Below are positions 1 to 12,100 of a DNA stretch of 64,000 bases, piece after piece. Each line of letters opens with the position of its first letter. Position 1 is the first letter of the stretch. The DNA comes from Protula sp. h YS-2021. Taxonomy: Eukaryota > Annelida > Polychaeta > Sabellida > Serpulidae. The stretch is taken from contig OX457027.1 of assembly GCA_949752745.1 (NCBI GenBank), positions 85,423,936-85,487,935 on the forward strand, in the 5' to 3' direction. The notes beneath the pieces were generated by a model. That model did not search any database, had not been told where the DNA came from, and was given only the letters and a program-made list of their open reading frames with translations. The translations under genes were made by a program, and so were the position numbers.

Positions 1-229
1 ATGAAATGCATTTAGGGTTTCACGGGGGATATTGCTGCTCTCTGACAGCATCTAGTTTAAATTCGAAAGTTTGCATGTTTACAGAAAATTAGAATTTTGT
101 TGTTTTCCTTATCATCTCTATATAATTTATCCAAAAAAATTTGCAGTCGAAACGACACCGTCATCGAAAAGATCCGAAAGGACGAATTGGCTTATTATAT
201 ATGTGTGTGTCTGTATCAGTCTGTTGTGA
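1..229. other. unassigned AT-rich DNA
   Basis: I see no gene, RNA or clear repeat here. The sequence is AT-rich and leads into the dispersed repeat that follows. Confidence 0.4.
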
Positions 230-1035
230 AAAAATGTTGTGTGCAAGATATCTCGAGAACAAAAAGTCGGATCGACTTCAAACTTGGTCTGTTTATTCCT
301 TGGGTAGGTTGGACGGTTCTGTCAACTTTTGTCGCATGTAATTTTATTAGGGCAGGCCCATGACGCCATTGTGTAAAAATCTCTCAGCCGCTGAACATCG
401 TCGAAAGTTCAAACTTGGTGGGATTGTCGCTTGATAGGTCAGAAAAATTATGTGAAATTTTGTCAGAAGTAGAACGAACGAGTGCGGCGTATAACGTCAT
501 CACGTAAAATATCTATATATTTTGAACAAGATGTTGTTTGTAAAATATGTGGATAACGAAAAGTCGTATTGACTTAAATTTTATACGATATTATGAGAGG
601 CATGTGACGCCATTACGTTAAAATCTTGCATTTAAGATTCCCTCGGCCGCTGAACATCGGAGAAAGTTCAAACTTGGTGGGCCTTTACTTATTAGGTCTA
701 AAGACTGTCAAATTTTTGTTGCGTGTAGAAGTAAAAGGCACATGCCGTCATCTTGTAAAATATACATGTAATTTAAATAAGATGGTTATTTCTTGGGTCA
801 GTCGGACTGCTGTTTTAATTTTTGACGCGTGTAGTGAAATTAAGAAATGCGTCATTACACATAAAATGCAAAATAGCAAGTTATCTCGAAAGCGGAAGGT
901 CGGATCGTCTTCAAACTTGGTGTAGTTATTCCTTGGATAAGTCGCACTATTTTGGTCAAACAGTAAAGTCTTATAGAAAATTAAGAAACCCCCTCTACCC
1001 CCCTCCCTCGCCGTACGGTTTTGTCCGCTGAACAT
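230..1035. repeat. dispersed repeat family A
   Basis: This stretch repeats phrases such as GTTCAAACTTGGTGGG, 'CGCTGAACATCG' and 'TGACGCCATTACGT' several times. The same phrases recur at about 21770-22085, 33940-34440 and, inverted, 48690-49640. Copies in both orientations indicate a mobile or dispersed repeat family. No coding capacity is visible and the class is unknown. Confidence 0.65.
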
Positions 1036-1239
1036 AATGTTAACTACGTTAGGAATTTCGGTATTTTCCATAAAATTCTCAAGTGTTCATGCATTCTTCA
1101 GATTGCTTGAAAACAGTTCCAACTTTGCTATCGATCCATTTACGACATTGCCTGTGACTGACCTTTTTGTGCGTTACTCCTCTACAGCTGATATGAAACA
1201 GGTCACTCAGTCAGGGGTCAGTATCACTGCTGGGGGATT

Positions 1240-2080
1240 ATGAAGTCGTTATCCCGCCTCTCTCTCTCCCACCGAAACGAGCCATCTTTTGCGCAGTTAT
1301 GAAAAATGTCCTTCTATTGTTTTTAGCCTGTGGGAATTTACGAAGACAGGGTTATATATCATGGCTATAACTACACATAGGATACAGTCCGTTATCGTAA
1401 TTTTGGCTAAAAGGGTTGAGGATGCGTTAAGAGTTGGACCTACATTGGATGGCCGGAGGGGGTCGGGGTGACGTTTAGCAAATAAAAAATGAAAATAAAT
1501 CCACACCCGGATAAAAAAGATTGCGGTAAAACCTATTTGTAACGACCACCTTCAAGACCCAGATAAAAAGATGTAAAGTAAAACCTGTTTGTCGTACCCC
1601 TTCCAGATTCAGATAACAAAAACAAACGATAAAACCTGCTTGTCTTGACCATCTTCCATACGCGCACGTAAGTTAAACTGCTGTAGTTACCAAATTCCAA
1701 ACCCAGATACAAAGGACGTACAGTAAAACCCGTTTTAGTGATCACTTTCCAGACTCGGATGAAAAAAAAACGTACAGGAAAATCTGTTTTAAGTGACCAC
1801 AGTGTAGTTTTGTTTGTGTTCGGATTTTTGACAATGAATTATAAGAAAAATAATAAGTAATAAGTGAAAAAGGAAAATAGTTATTAATGAATTATGGGTT
1901 TAATCGGGGAGGCATTTGTTTTTTTTTTTTTGTTTTTTTTTTTTTTTTTTTGTTTACAAAAACAAGAAACTAAATAAGTGTCGATTGAAAGTGTGTAATC
2001 ACAACATGTACTTTTGTGTTTTTTTTTTTTTTTGCACTGGCCGTTCTAATTTGAAATGGGTTATGGGCTCATTAAAATGC
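1240..2080. repeat. dispersed repeat family B
   Basis: It contains a module around 1270-1390 that is also present at 34617-34745. Next come several degenerate 45-60 bp units of the type 'AAAACCTGTTTGTAACGACCACCTT', broken by small gaps. Last is a 'TTTACAAAAACAAGAAACTAAATA' type segment. The same module order recurs at 22085-22995 and 34480-36100, and a fragment lies inverted near 47990-48180. Long T runs lie at 1919-1951. Confidence 0.6.
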
Positions 2081-3179
2081 AGTGCAGATGAACCAGAAAC
2101 CCCCAAAAAGTGTTGATGTTAAAGAACGAAATACCTGCGACGAAAGACGCGTTAGTAGAGATTATTATAAGTAAGCCCCTAAAGAGCAGACGAGGGCCGC
2201 TATTGTGCTCAACTCGTACACCTTCAAAACATTTTGCCATGGGTGTCAACTTAAAGGTTTTGTGTGTTGAGGCACAGCAGCCAAGAAAAGAAATATTTCT
2301 TATCTGTAAGTTCAAACTGTTTAACACTCATTCCGCATCGCAGTCCCCGCTCTTCTCGATGAGATTGTTTGTTACTTTGATAAGCAGTTATAATTGACAT
2401 TACTAATTGATATTAAACTCTGCGGTGTTCCTTGGTGAATAATTGACACGTGATGCCACAAAAAAGATTGTTCGAAGTTCTAGAGTGAAAATAGAGATGG
2501 ATTGTATTTGAAGATTGTTGACCTGGATAGCTAGAAATGCACTCAACACTCGTTTCCCGTCAGTATCCTTTAGCAGTATGTTTAATAGAATTATGTCACA
2601 CAGTTTAGTCATTACAGAAATTCCAGTAACGGTTCTATGGCTGAAGGGTGTTATTCCTAAACATTGTTTTGTAATTTGTTATTTATATAAAGTATTTGGC
2701 CTCCTCTGCACTGGTTTTCGGTTCTCCAAAAAGCCCCTTCCAAGACTGGTGCTTTAGTATTTGAACGGTGCAGACTACGCTAGCCTAGTCTTTTGTATCT
2801 AAATTACAGTCAGTTGAAAAATAAAGCAAAAAAAAACAAAAAAACAAAAAACAAAAAAAAAAAACAAAAAAAACAATCGAAACCCTGTTTGTAAGGGATT
2901 TTTAATGACGGGCCCGTGATGAGGTCATGTGTGCCTCTGCTGTCTAAAATCCATACCTTCTCTGATTCACACATGCAGATCCATGACAATGATTTAAAAG
3001 GACAGGTTACGACAACTGATCTAAATTCTCGAAAGTTTTTAACAAATACCTGTATTATTTTGGGTTTTAGCCCAGCTTACGTTATACATAAGCTGGGATT
3101 TCCTATCGGTCTGCAGACGGCCTCTGTCACTTAGTTATTTAGTTAGTTAGTTCGTTAGTTAGTTGTTTATTGAGTAAAC
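2081..3179. other. gene-free stretch with A-rich tract
   Basis: I see no supportable gene. A simple A-rich (A/C) tract lies at about 2822-2876. A short TTAG-type run lies at about 3132-3165. Confidence 0.4.
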
Positions 3180-3184
3180 TTTTG

Positions 3185-3790
3185 TTCAAAATGTATCTCC
3201 TCCTATCAATTCTGATCCGATGTCATTTATTTTTTATAGGAGGCATCCCTAGGAGGTCATGCGTAGGGCTTAAGCTTTTCTGGTCGATCGGATAATTTTT
3301 TAATTTTTTGCAAATTTTTGAAGAAAAAATTTAAAATGTATCTCCTCCTACATTTTTGATCCGATGTCGTTAATGTTTGGTATGAGGCATCCCTAAGGGG
3401 TCGTGCATACGGCTTGTGCTTTTTTGATCGATCGGACAATTTTTGTACTTTTGGTGAATTTTTGAAGAAAATTTTCAAAAAATAATTCAAAATGCATCAC
3501 CTCTTGCATTTTTGAACCGATATCATTTATTTTCGGTATGAGGTTTCCCTAAGGTATCGTGCGTACGGCTTGTGCTTTTCTAGTCGGTCGGATATTTTTT
3601 GAATTTTGGGGGAATTTTTTAAGAAAAAATTTTAAAATATATCTCCACCTGCATGTTTGATCCAATGTCGTTCATTTTTGGCATGAAGCACCCCTAAGGG
3701 GTCCTGCATACGATTCATGTTTTTAGTCGATCGGACAATTTTTGTATTTGTGGAGAATTTTTGAAGAAAAAACTTCAAAATGCATTTCAC
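3185..3790. repeat. tandem repeat, family C (about 145-bp units)
   Basis: Four to five degenerate units begin with a phrase like 'AAAATGTATCTCCTCCTAC', near 3188, 3333, 3489, 3634 and 3777. Each contains 'GATCCGATGTCGTT' and 'GGTCGATCGGACAATTTTT' variants. Divergence between units is substantial, so the array is old. Confidence 0.7.
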
Positions 3791-3799
3791 CCTACAGTT

Positions 3800-4560
3800 T
3801 TTAACCGAGCCGACTTTGTCGGACTGGGTAGTCGTATCACTATAGGGGGCTTGAGTGTATTTGCGTATGTTAAACTTTTTTTGAAAATGCTACTCCTCCT
3901 ACAGTTTTGCTCCAATCGATTTGATATTACGCGGGAATGTTCCCTGAATGGTCTGACTATTTATTTTTGACGATTGACGAAAAACTGACAAAATGGCGGC
4001 ACTTTTTGTGCCCGTTTTGATCCATTTTTAAAATACTACTGCTCCTACAGTTTTGCTCCAATCGTTTAGATGCTACGCAGGGATGTTTCCCAGGGGTCAC
4101 CTACCAGGCTATTATTTTATTTCGCGGATCGCCAAAAACTGGCGAAATGGCGGAACTTTGAAGTTTGGCAAAAACTTGAATAAATGGTAGTAAATAACTG
4201 AAATGTCAAACCATTCATTTCTCTCAGTCTTTTTCAAATAGTTATAAAAATTTTAATCGAAAGTTTCTTAGGTGCTTCTCCACCTTGACTTTGCTTTTTT
4301 CGCAAATGACAAAAAATGCCGAAATGGTGGAATTTTAAAAATTTTGTAAAATTGTGAAATTTTCGGATAGCTTCCACCTGGGAAAACTCGTTTTTGTGTG
4401 TTAAAATTATTAAAATTAAAAGTTACGTTCAGAAACAAAGTTCTTCCTTTTTTGGCCTAACAGTATTCGTTTCAGAGTTTTTCTCTCTTTCCTTGTTTGG
4501 TAACTCGGCTTGGTCATGTCCTTGGACGTGCTTTTTTTTTTTTTTTTTTCAAAAATACAT
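3800..4560. repeat. dispersed repeat, family C body
   Basis: The segment from 'CGTATCACTATAGGGGGCTT' (about 3834) onward, with 'TGCTACTCCTCCTACAGTTTTG' phrases, recurs at about 29008-29560 in the same order. It looks like a non-coding dispersed element, with no transposase or TIR seen. Confidence 0.6.
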
Positions 4561-5358
4561 TTATCTGAATGATCGTTATCTTCAGAATAGCAATTTTGCG
4601 CTCTGAAGTGTACATTTCGCTGTCTATAGCGAAATCGGTCTAGTTTTGGTAATCGTTTTAGCCAGGAAGCGGGTGAAATTTCGAATCCGCATAGATGGAA
4701 ACAGTCAGGTTAAACGTTTAAAGAAATGAATGCGAAGATATTTCGGAGAGGTGAATAGTCTATAAACATGTGAAACGCTTCTCTACTTCTGGTAGAAATT
4801 GGTACAACTGTTCATCATGTATTTCAGTTGCATACATAATTTCCCTTAATTTTCCTCTTTCATGTGTATTGCAAGTTTTTTTTCAGAAATATTGTATTTG
4901 CCATTTCATTGTGAAATTGTGCCTCTGTTTTACGTTTTGGTTTGGATTATCAGTTACTATCCCGATATTTACCGTAGAAAAAGTGTGACTAGAAAATGTT
5001 AAGTGGTTGTAGAAGAAAAATCAAATGTGCTTCATTTGAAAGTGTGCGTTAATCTCAGTAAGTGATGGTTCCTGAGCAGTGTCTCGCTCTAGTTTGTACA
5101 GGTTCATTGTGATCAAAGTTGTCGCACAAAGCGACTGATAGAACTCAAGAATCACATACAGGTGTTATCTAACAAGAATGGGACGAAAACTGAATAATTA
5201 CCTAATTATGCATACAATGCCTGTTGTATGTTTTAGGCCCGATTCTTGAAGAAGTGAATGTGGCATTGATAGGCTTTATTTTCTGCATTGCCAAGGAGAC
5301 ATTTTTGCGAAAACGTCTTAAAAATTCAAGTTAAAAAGCGAGTTATGAGCTGGCAGAA
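4561..5358. other. upstream region and presumed 5' UTR/promoter of the receptor gene
   Basis: There is no repeat family and no other gene here. The transcription start of the receptor must lie in or upstream of this stretch, but I see no convincing TATA or initiator element. An upstream ATG at 5345 opens a 44-codon frame that overlaps the receptor start codon out of frame. Confidence 0.35.
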
Positions 5359-6108
5359 ATGGGAGACATTGTGGAAGACGAACAATCTCCAGACAGACAA
5401 ATGCACAACGGCTATCTGCACGCGGACGCCGCGCGAACGTCGAGTGGCAGAGAGGAGGGCGGTGCGGCAGTGGGTATGAAGGAGACATTGGAACAGCTGC
5501 TACCCATACTGCAGCAGAAGATCACCAGCAGCACGGTGAGCGTGGCCGAAATCGAGACGCTGCTGCAGCGCTTCGACCCGGCTACGCTAGCCCCATTGAT
5601 GGAGATCCTGCAGCACTTGCAGAAACTAGGCCAAGGTGCAGGGGAACGCAGTGCCGACGCGGAAAAGAGTCTGAGCGGGCGGCATCGGGAGGAAAGTCAA
5701 AATGGCTACTTCCCTGATGGCGTGCCTCTTGGTTTTGAAAGAAATGGTGTGGGAAATCTCAGTGTGGACACCTCCCCGAGTGAGAACGCCGAAGCCAGCT
5801 ACGCCAGCCCCTGTGGCTCCTCCATGAGCAGTCCCACCATCCCACCGCGGGCAACCAACATGTCTATGAACAGTCCCACAATCCCACAGCGCTCCACCAA
5901 CATGTCGGTGAACGGTCATCATTCCAGCGACATGGCACCGTTGCGAGATCCGTATTGGCAGCCGTCGGACGGCGATACGGCGAGTATAGGGCCAAGGTCT
6001 GTGGAGAACGGGAGCGTGCAGCGAGAGTGGGGAGCAGGAAGAGAGGATATGATGGTCAGACACGAGGATATACCCGCGAATGTTTACAACCTTCACCCGA
6101 TGTCACAG
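5359..6108 (+). CDS. 2DBD-NR: 2DBD-NR exon 1 (residues 1-250, N-terminal A/B region)
   Basis: The exon encodes the N-terminal modulatory region. Residues about 40-90 form a leucine-rich helical stretch (around [15 protein letters not shown]), followed by a low-complexity Ser/Pro/Asn region with a repeated MSxNSPTIPxRxTN motif near residues 155-180. It ends in phase 0 at CACAG|GTACTG. Reading on past this donor runs into a minisatellite, so the exon end is set by the donor consensus and by phase match to exon 2. Confidence 0.85.
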
Positions 6109-9100
6109 GTACTGCATCTCTTACAGATACTGCCTGTCATAGATACTGCCTGTGACAGGCACTACCTCTGTCACAGATACTGCCTCTGTCACAGCTGCAG
6201 ATTCTGTCATGGGTGTTGCTTCTGTCACAGGTACTGTCTGTGTCAAAGGTACTGTTTCTGTCACAGATATTGATTCGGTTATAAGTACTGCCTGTCACAG
6301 ATACTGCCTGTGTGACAGGTACTGCCTCTATCATAGGTACTGCGTCTGTCGCAGGTACTGCCTCTGTCATAGCTACTGTCTCTGTCACATGTACTGCCTG
6401 TGTCACAGGCACTGCCTCTGTCACAAGTACTACCTCTGTCACAAGTACTACCTCTGTCATAGGCACTGCCTGTGTCACAGGTAGTGATGTGATCCGTCCC
6501 TGATGGGTCCGATTCGGTTCGATTTCGGTTTTTAAAGAGAAATCCACGGTTTTTCGGTTCGGTTTCAGGTTTTTCAGACTATGCAAATATATATAAATTA
6601 AAGATATCCCTTTTTTCTGTTTTTATTCTAGAACGTGATAAGTAAATACATTGCTTAACTGAAAAAGGAACTCGTGTGGAAGTGTAAAATAATGCTGCGC
6701 TAAAATAGTGAGCTGAGACATTCATAGCAGTTAAAAATGGTTTTAAGAAAAAGCAAAAATAATGTTAATTAAAAACCGAAAATGAACCGCGGTTTTCCAC
6801 AGAGCACGGTTCGGTTTAACCGAACCGCCACCTTTACGGGTTAACCGTCCCAAACGGTAAACCGTCACATCACTAGTCACAGGTACTGCCTGTCAAAGGT
6901 ACTGCTTCTATTAGGGGTGCTGCCTCCGCCACAGGTACTGTCAGGTATTGCCACTATCAGGTACTACCTCTGCGACAGGTACTGCCTGTCTTACAGGTAC
7001 TGCCTCTGTCACTGGCTATGACTCGGTCCACTTACTGTTCAGCTCCATATTCAGTTCATCACCCCCTAACCTCCTCTCGTACATTCAATACTATACCAAC
7101 AAATCATCTTTGAATTCTACGCCGTATTTAACGCTGAGCTCATACGGCTTAAACTTATTTGGTTCATATTTGACAGACCAGGACTTGAAAGCAATCATTC
7201 ATGGAACAGTTCACCGTGATTTCGGCTCTGGTGAGGAAAAGGGAACCGTATGTCCCCAAATCAAGAAGGTTATAAAGAAAACAGCCAAAATAAAAAATTC
7301 AAATAAATAAAATGTTTAATAATACGGTATTTGCTGAAAATGTCACAAGTAGACTTGTGAAGAGTTGCCATTCATCTTCATTCATCGGACGGTGTTTGTT
7401 CTTCTCCTGCCCGCCGCAGTTAGTGGTCCGAGGTTCCCCGAAGAAGTTACAGGTGTATAGAAGCCCTACGTATCGAGAACAGCCTTATTATCCCCTGTGA
7501 AACGGAGGGATGTAGTTATGAGCTGGTCCGTCCGTCTGTCCCGTTTTTCTTCTGTCCGCAAAAAGTACTAAGTTTTGTCCGGCCGACTTCTCATAGAAGT
7601 AATTGTCATAGGAACCTGAAACCTTTGCCTGGTGAAAATATATATCTTGAAGATGTGCAACGTGGCATTATTGTCAAAGTCGGCCAAAAATTGACGTCGT
7701 GGGAAATTGTTAAAATTTGTGAATTTTTGGCTTGAACTTAGCCGTGAGACGATGTTTTGTCCGGCCGACTTCTAATAGAAGTGATTGTCAGAGGAACCTG
7801 AAACCTTGCATGATTAAAATATATATATTGAATATGGACTCGAACATACGATTGCAATCGACTCGCAATTCCACTAGATGCATAGATGCAATTTTTACGA
7901 ATTTTACCATATCACATGTCGGAGCGATAGACTTGTACTTCACTGGGTAACTGCCCATTTGTCCTACGGCCCAATTCTCCTACGATTCTTTTATCCATTT
8001 CTCTTACGGCCCAGTTTTCCTACGATTTAATTTCCGTAACTTTTTTTTACCCAAATGTCCTACGGCCCAATTCTCCTACGATTTCTTCCACTCGAAGATT
8101 GAACTCAAGCTTTTCACTAACGAAATACCATTCACTTATGGCGAATAATTCAAAGCTTTTTCAACTCACCTATAATTAATTCATCAGAGCAATAACAACT
8201 TTCTTATAGCCAGTATTTCAAAACAAATACAATTCACCTGTGATTAGTGCTTCGAAGCAGTTGCAATTTACCTAATCAATTAAACAGAGCAATAATAATT
8301 TATCTATAATCAGTATTACATCTTATAAAATATATTTTTGTGATTTGGGATGTATATACATAAGTTATTCGAACGTTAGAAAGGGTGAAATGAAGATATT
8401 TAAAATCCGAGTTATTTTCTGCAATAGTATGATATGATTTTAGTATGTAAATTGTTTTTTCTTTGAACTTTCAAGATTTTAGATCGTGATTCCATAAGTT
8501 ATTACAATTTTAGAAAAGGTACTATAAAGAACTGCAAAATAGCAGTTATTCTGTGTAATTGCAAGTAGAAACGATTTTAGTTGTACATAGTTTTAAGGAT
8601 TTTAGTCTGTAAATCCATGTTATTACGATTTTAAAATAAATAGCTTCAAAATAAGGAGTTATTTCTCCCGAGTTTAATTCGAGAAGCATGCGAACTTCCA
8701 GTTGTAGGAGAACTGGACCGTAGGACATTTGGGTGAAAAAAGTTATGGAAATTAAATCGTAGGAAAACTGGGCCGTAGGAGAAATGGGTAAAAGAATCGT
8801 AGGAAAACTGGGTCGTAGGACAAATGGGCCGTCATCCTTCACTGACCACAAAGCTGTGTGGGCCTCTATGAAATGCAGGTGTTTGCGTTAGCTAAACCAA
8901 TAAGGTTTTGATTGGTGAAAAAGGAAAACATTATTATCTCAAACTTGTGAAGCAACTAACATAGGAGCATTTCGGCGTGATTAAAGAAGGAAAAACACAT
9001 GTTTGCTTCAGTAGGATCTTGATGATCAATGTATGAATTTGTTCTTCTTGCTGATAGATATAATTGCATTTTACCTTCACGCAGGTGTAACCGGTCAACT

Positions 9101-12100
9101 ACTACTTTAAGGGCAAATCAGGGAATATTAAACACTGGATTGTGAAAAATATATAAATTCAAGTTGTTACTTTGAAAATCTCCCTAAAATTCACGTGAGG
9201 AAAGCTGTCAAAAAAACTTTTTCATTCATTTTACTTTTACTTCTTCACGGGGGATCCTGCCTTACTGAGGCTCTAGTTGCGTTGCTGTCCCAATTTCTTC
9301 AAGACGCCAACATTTATGATGAAACATATCCTTTTCCATCGCTGTTTTGTATTCCTACGATATCGGGTATCTTTGATGTAATGAAAGAATACGGCCGTGT
9401 CATTTGATTTAGCGGCTACACACATAAAAATATGACAGTTGCTGGATATTCAAGGTGAATAGATGGGACGCAACACCGATCAATTTCTACCTATTAACAA
9501 TGGATGTGTATTCATCGCAAGGTCTACGTAAGCACGCGCTCGGCGCGGCTCCCAAATGAGACGAAAGCGAGAGATTCGTAGCAAGAAACACCCCGTCTTG
9601 TTATGTGCTGCTTTTAATTCTGGTGTGATTACAGCAGACGAGCCCCGTTTTCAGACTGGGCTCCGTTTTTATGTGACGCAGGGGCCACCGACGACAGCGG
9701 ACGGACGAGTGAGCGGGGACATGTCAGAGAGCAGCCCTGGCGGGATGCCTGAGCAGCTACCAGGCAGCGTCACAATCAAAGAGGAGCCGAACGCTTCGTT
9801 TGAAGGTAAACACTTGCGGAAAATCTAATTTGAGGGTATCTAGTCACGATATTAATTAGTGTTGTAATTTTTGTCAAATATTAAGTAATGAAGTTTATTT
9901 ATAGGGATATTACAGTTCTTCCACCCTTTGTGTGTCATTTCTGAAGATTGAATTTCAAAAGTCACGTTTTCATGACACCAATTACCTTAAAAGGGTAGAT
10001 TACAAAAATATAAATACACATTGAATGAAGTTGAAAAATATTTTTCAAATTTTTTTGTTAAAAATTGAAGATGTTATTTTTTGTGAACAGTGTAATCAGT
10101 GAGCGTAATTGCGTTTTGATTTACGCTTCTGTTGACAAAATATGGAGTGTGAGGAAGACTGCGTGCTTGCTTTGATTTTTATGTTTAAAAAAGCGATTGA
10201 ATTATCAGTCATACTGTGTGTGCTTAAGAGTGGGACGTTAGCGGGGACTGGGATGCTGTAGCTGTTGAAATAAAACACACCTTTGTGATAGGACTATCAA
10301 CATTCAGAAGATGGTATTAGTAAGTTCTTAAAGTTAACTTCTTGCGCATTGGCGTGTCAGTCTATGCGTGACGTCACTAAATCGGTGCCGCATTAAACGC
10401 TATCGACAGTACAAATTCCTCACAGTTCTTGCATTACATCACATAAAAAAGAAATAAATTAGGTTAATATTTCGTAGAAATACTTGACGCATCCCGTCAT
10501 TTGCTTTTTAATGATATGTGCTAAGCCACCACACCTGTGCATTTTCTATGTGTGTAAACTGGGCTTGGCAATTTCCTCAAAGCGGTCCAAAGTGAGACCT
10601 GCTCAGAGAAAAACAAACCCTGGCGGAACTCGAGTGCCGCGCAAATACTGTTTTCTCCCACCATTTATAAGCCGTAACACGTAGATGTAAAACCTATGTA
10701 TAGGCACTATTATTTTCATCACTGTTTTTGCTTCCTTATGGGTTACATTTTTCTTGTGTTATTAGTTCTTACCTTGCCTCTTTTGATGACTATTTTTCCG
10801 AAGCACTAAAACTCGTAGGTAAAGAAGTGTGACGTAAGTTGATATTATAGGGGGTGGGGAGGGGGCATCGGGTTGCTGTTTGCCATTGATGTCATGTCAG
10901 TGTAGAAGATGAAGACGCCAACGCTGGCCCAATTATAGACAGATGGCCTGATATATTTACACAACTCTAAGCTCCTTGTTTATTGTTCCATTTTGCCTTT
11001 CTTAAACGGTGTGTTGTTTTTTAAGGGGATTGCAAAGGTAGCACCAGTCCAAAGCGTGAACGCAGCTCATATTATGGTATATGGCATGTGCGTGCCACAA
11101 AGTATGAGCTGGGCTCGTATTATGCTATATGGCATTGCGTGCCCCAAAGTATGAGTGGGGCCGTATTATGATGTGTGGCATGTGCGTGCCGCAGAGCATG
11201 AACGGGGCTCGTATTGTGCTGTATGATATGTGCGTGCCAGAGTATGAATGGGGCTCGAATTGTGTTGTGTGGCATGTGCTTGCCACAAAGTATGAACTGG
11301 GCTGGTATTGTGCTCTATGGAATGTGCATGCCACAGAGTATGAACGGGGCTCGTATTGTGCTATATGTACGTGCATGCCAGAGTATGAATGGGGCTCGAA
11401 TTGTGTTGTGTGGCATGTGCTTGCCACAAAGTATGAACTGGGCTGGTATTGTGCTCTATGGAATGTGCGTGCCACAAAGTATGAACGGGGCTCGTATTGT
11501 GCTGTATGGAATGTGCGTGCCACGGAGTATGAACGGGGCTCGTGTTATGCTGTATGGTAAGTGCGTGCCAGAGAGTATGAACGGGGCTCGTATTATGCTG
11601 TGTGGTGAGGGCGTGCAGAGAGTATGAACGGGGCTCGTATTATGCTGTATGGTAAGGGCGTGCCAGAGAGTATGAACGGGGCTCGTACTGTGTTATGATA
11701 TGTATGCCACAAAGTGTGACCTGGATGCGTTTTATTTCAAATCGCATCTGCACGTCCTGTCACATAAATTTATGTCTGGGTGATTTTTGGAACTCGAATA
11801 CTGTAGATACTTAGCAGAAAATAAAGCGCATGAGTGTGAGGGACACTTCATTTTCATACTTCATACTTGAGTGCTACATAAACAGCATAAGAAGTGCGCA
11901 AGAAGTATACAGGAAATTCATATTATTTTTGGCTTTACATTTTATCCCGGAGTTCATATGATGTTTACATGTAATTCACATGAAACCAAAATGTTTACAA
12001 TTAACTGACTCGAGTCTCGCAGATAGTACATTAAGCTCCAGTGTAACAGAACACAAGCTTCTGGTGTAATTGCAATAAAAAATAATTTTTAAAAATGTTT

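Noticed and set aside
3834..3853. Phage-promoter-like TATCACTATAGGGGG, also at 29008
   Set aside because: It is only a partial match and is part of dispersed repeat family C; there is no phage context.
9633..9634. Acceptor AG for exon 2 at GATTACAG
   Set aside because: It would enter in phase 1 after a phase 0 donor, so the frame breaks; the AG at 9681 fits.
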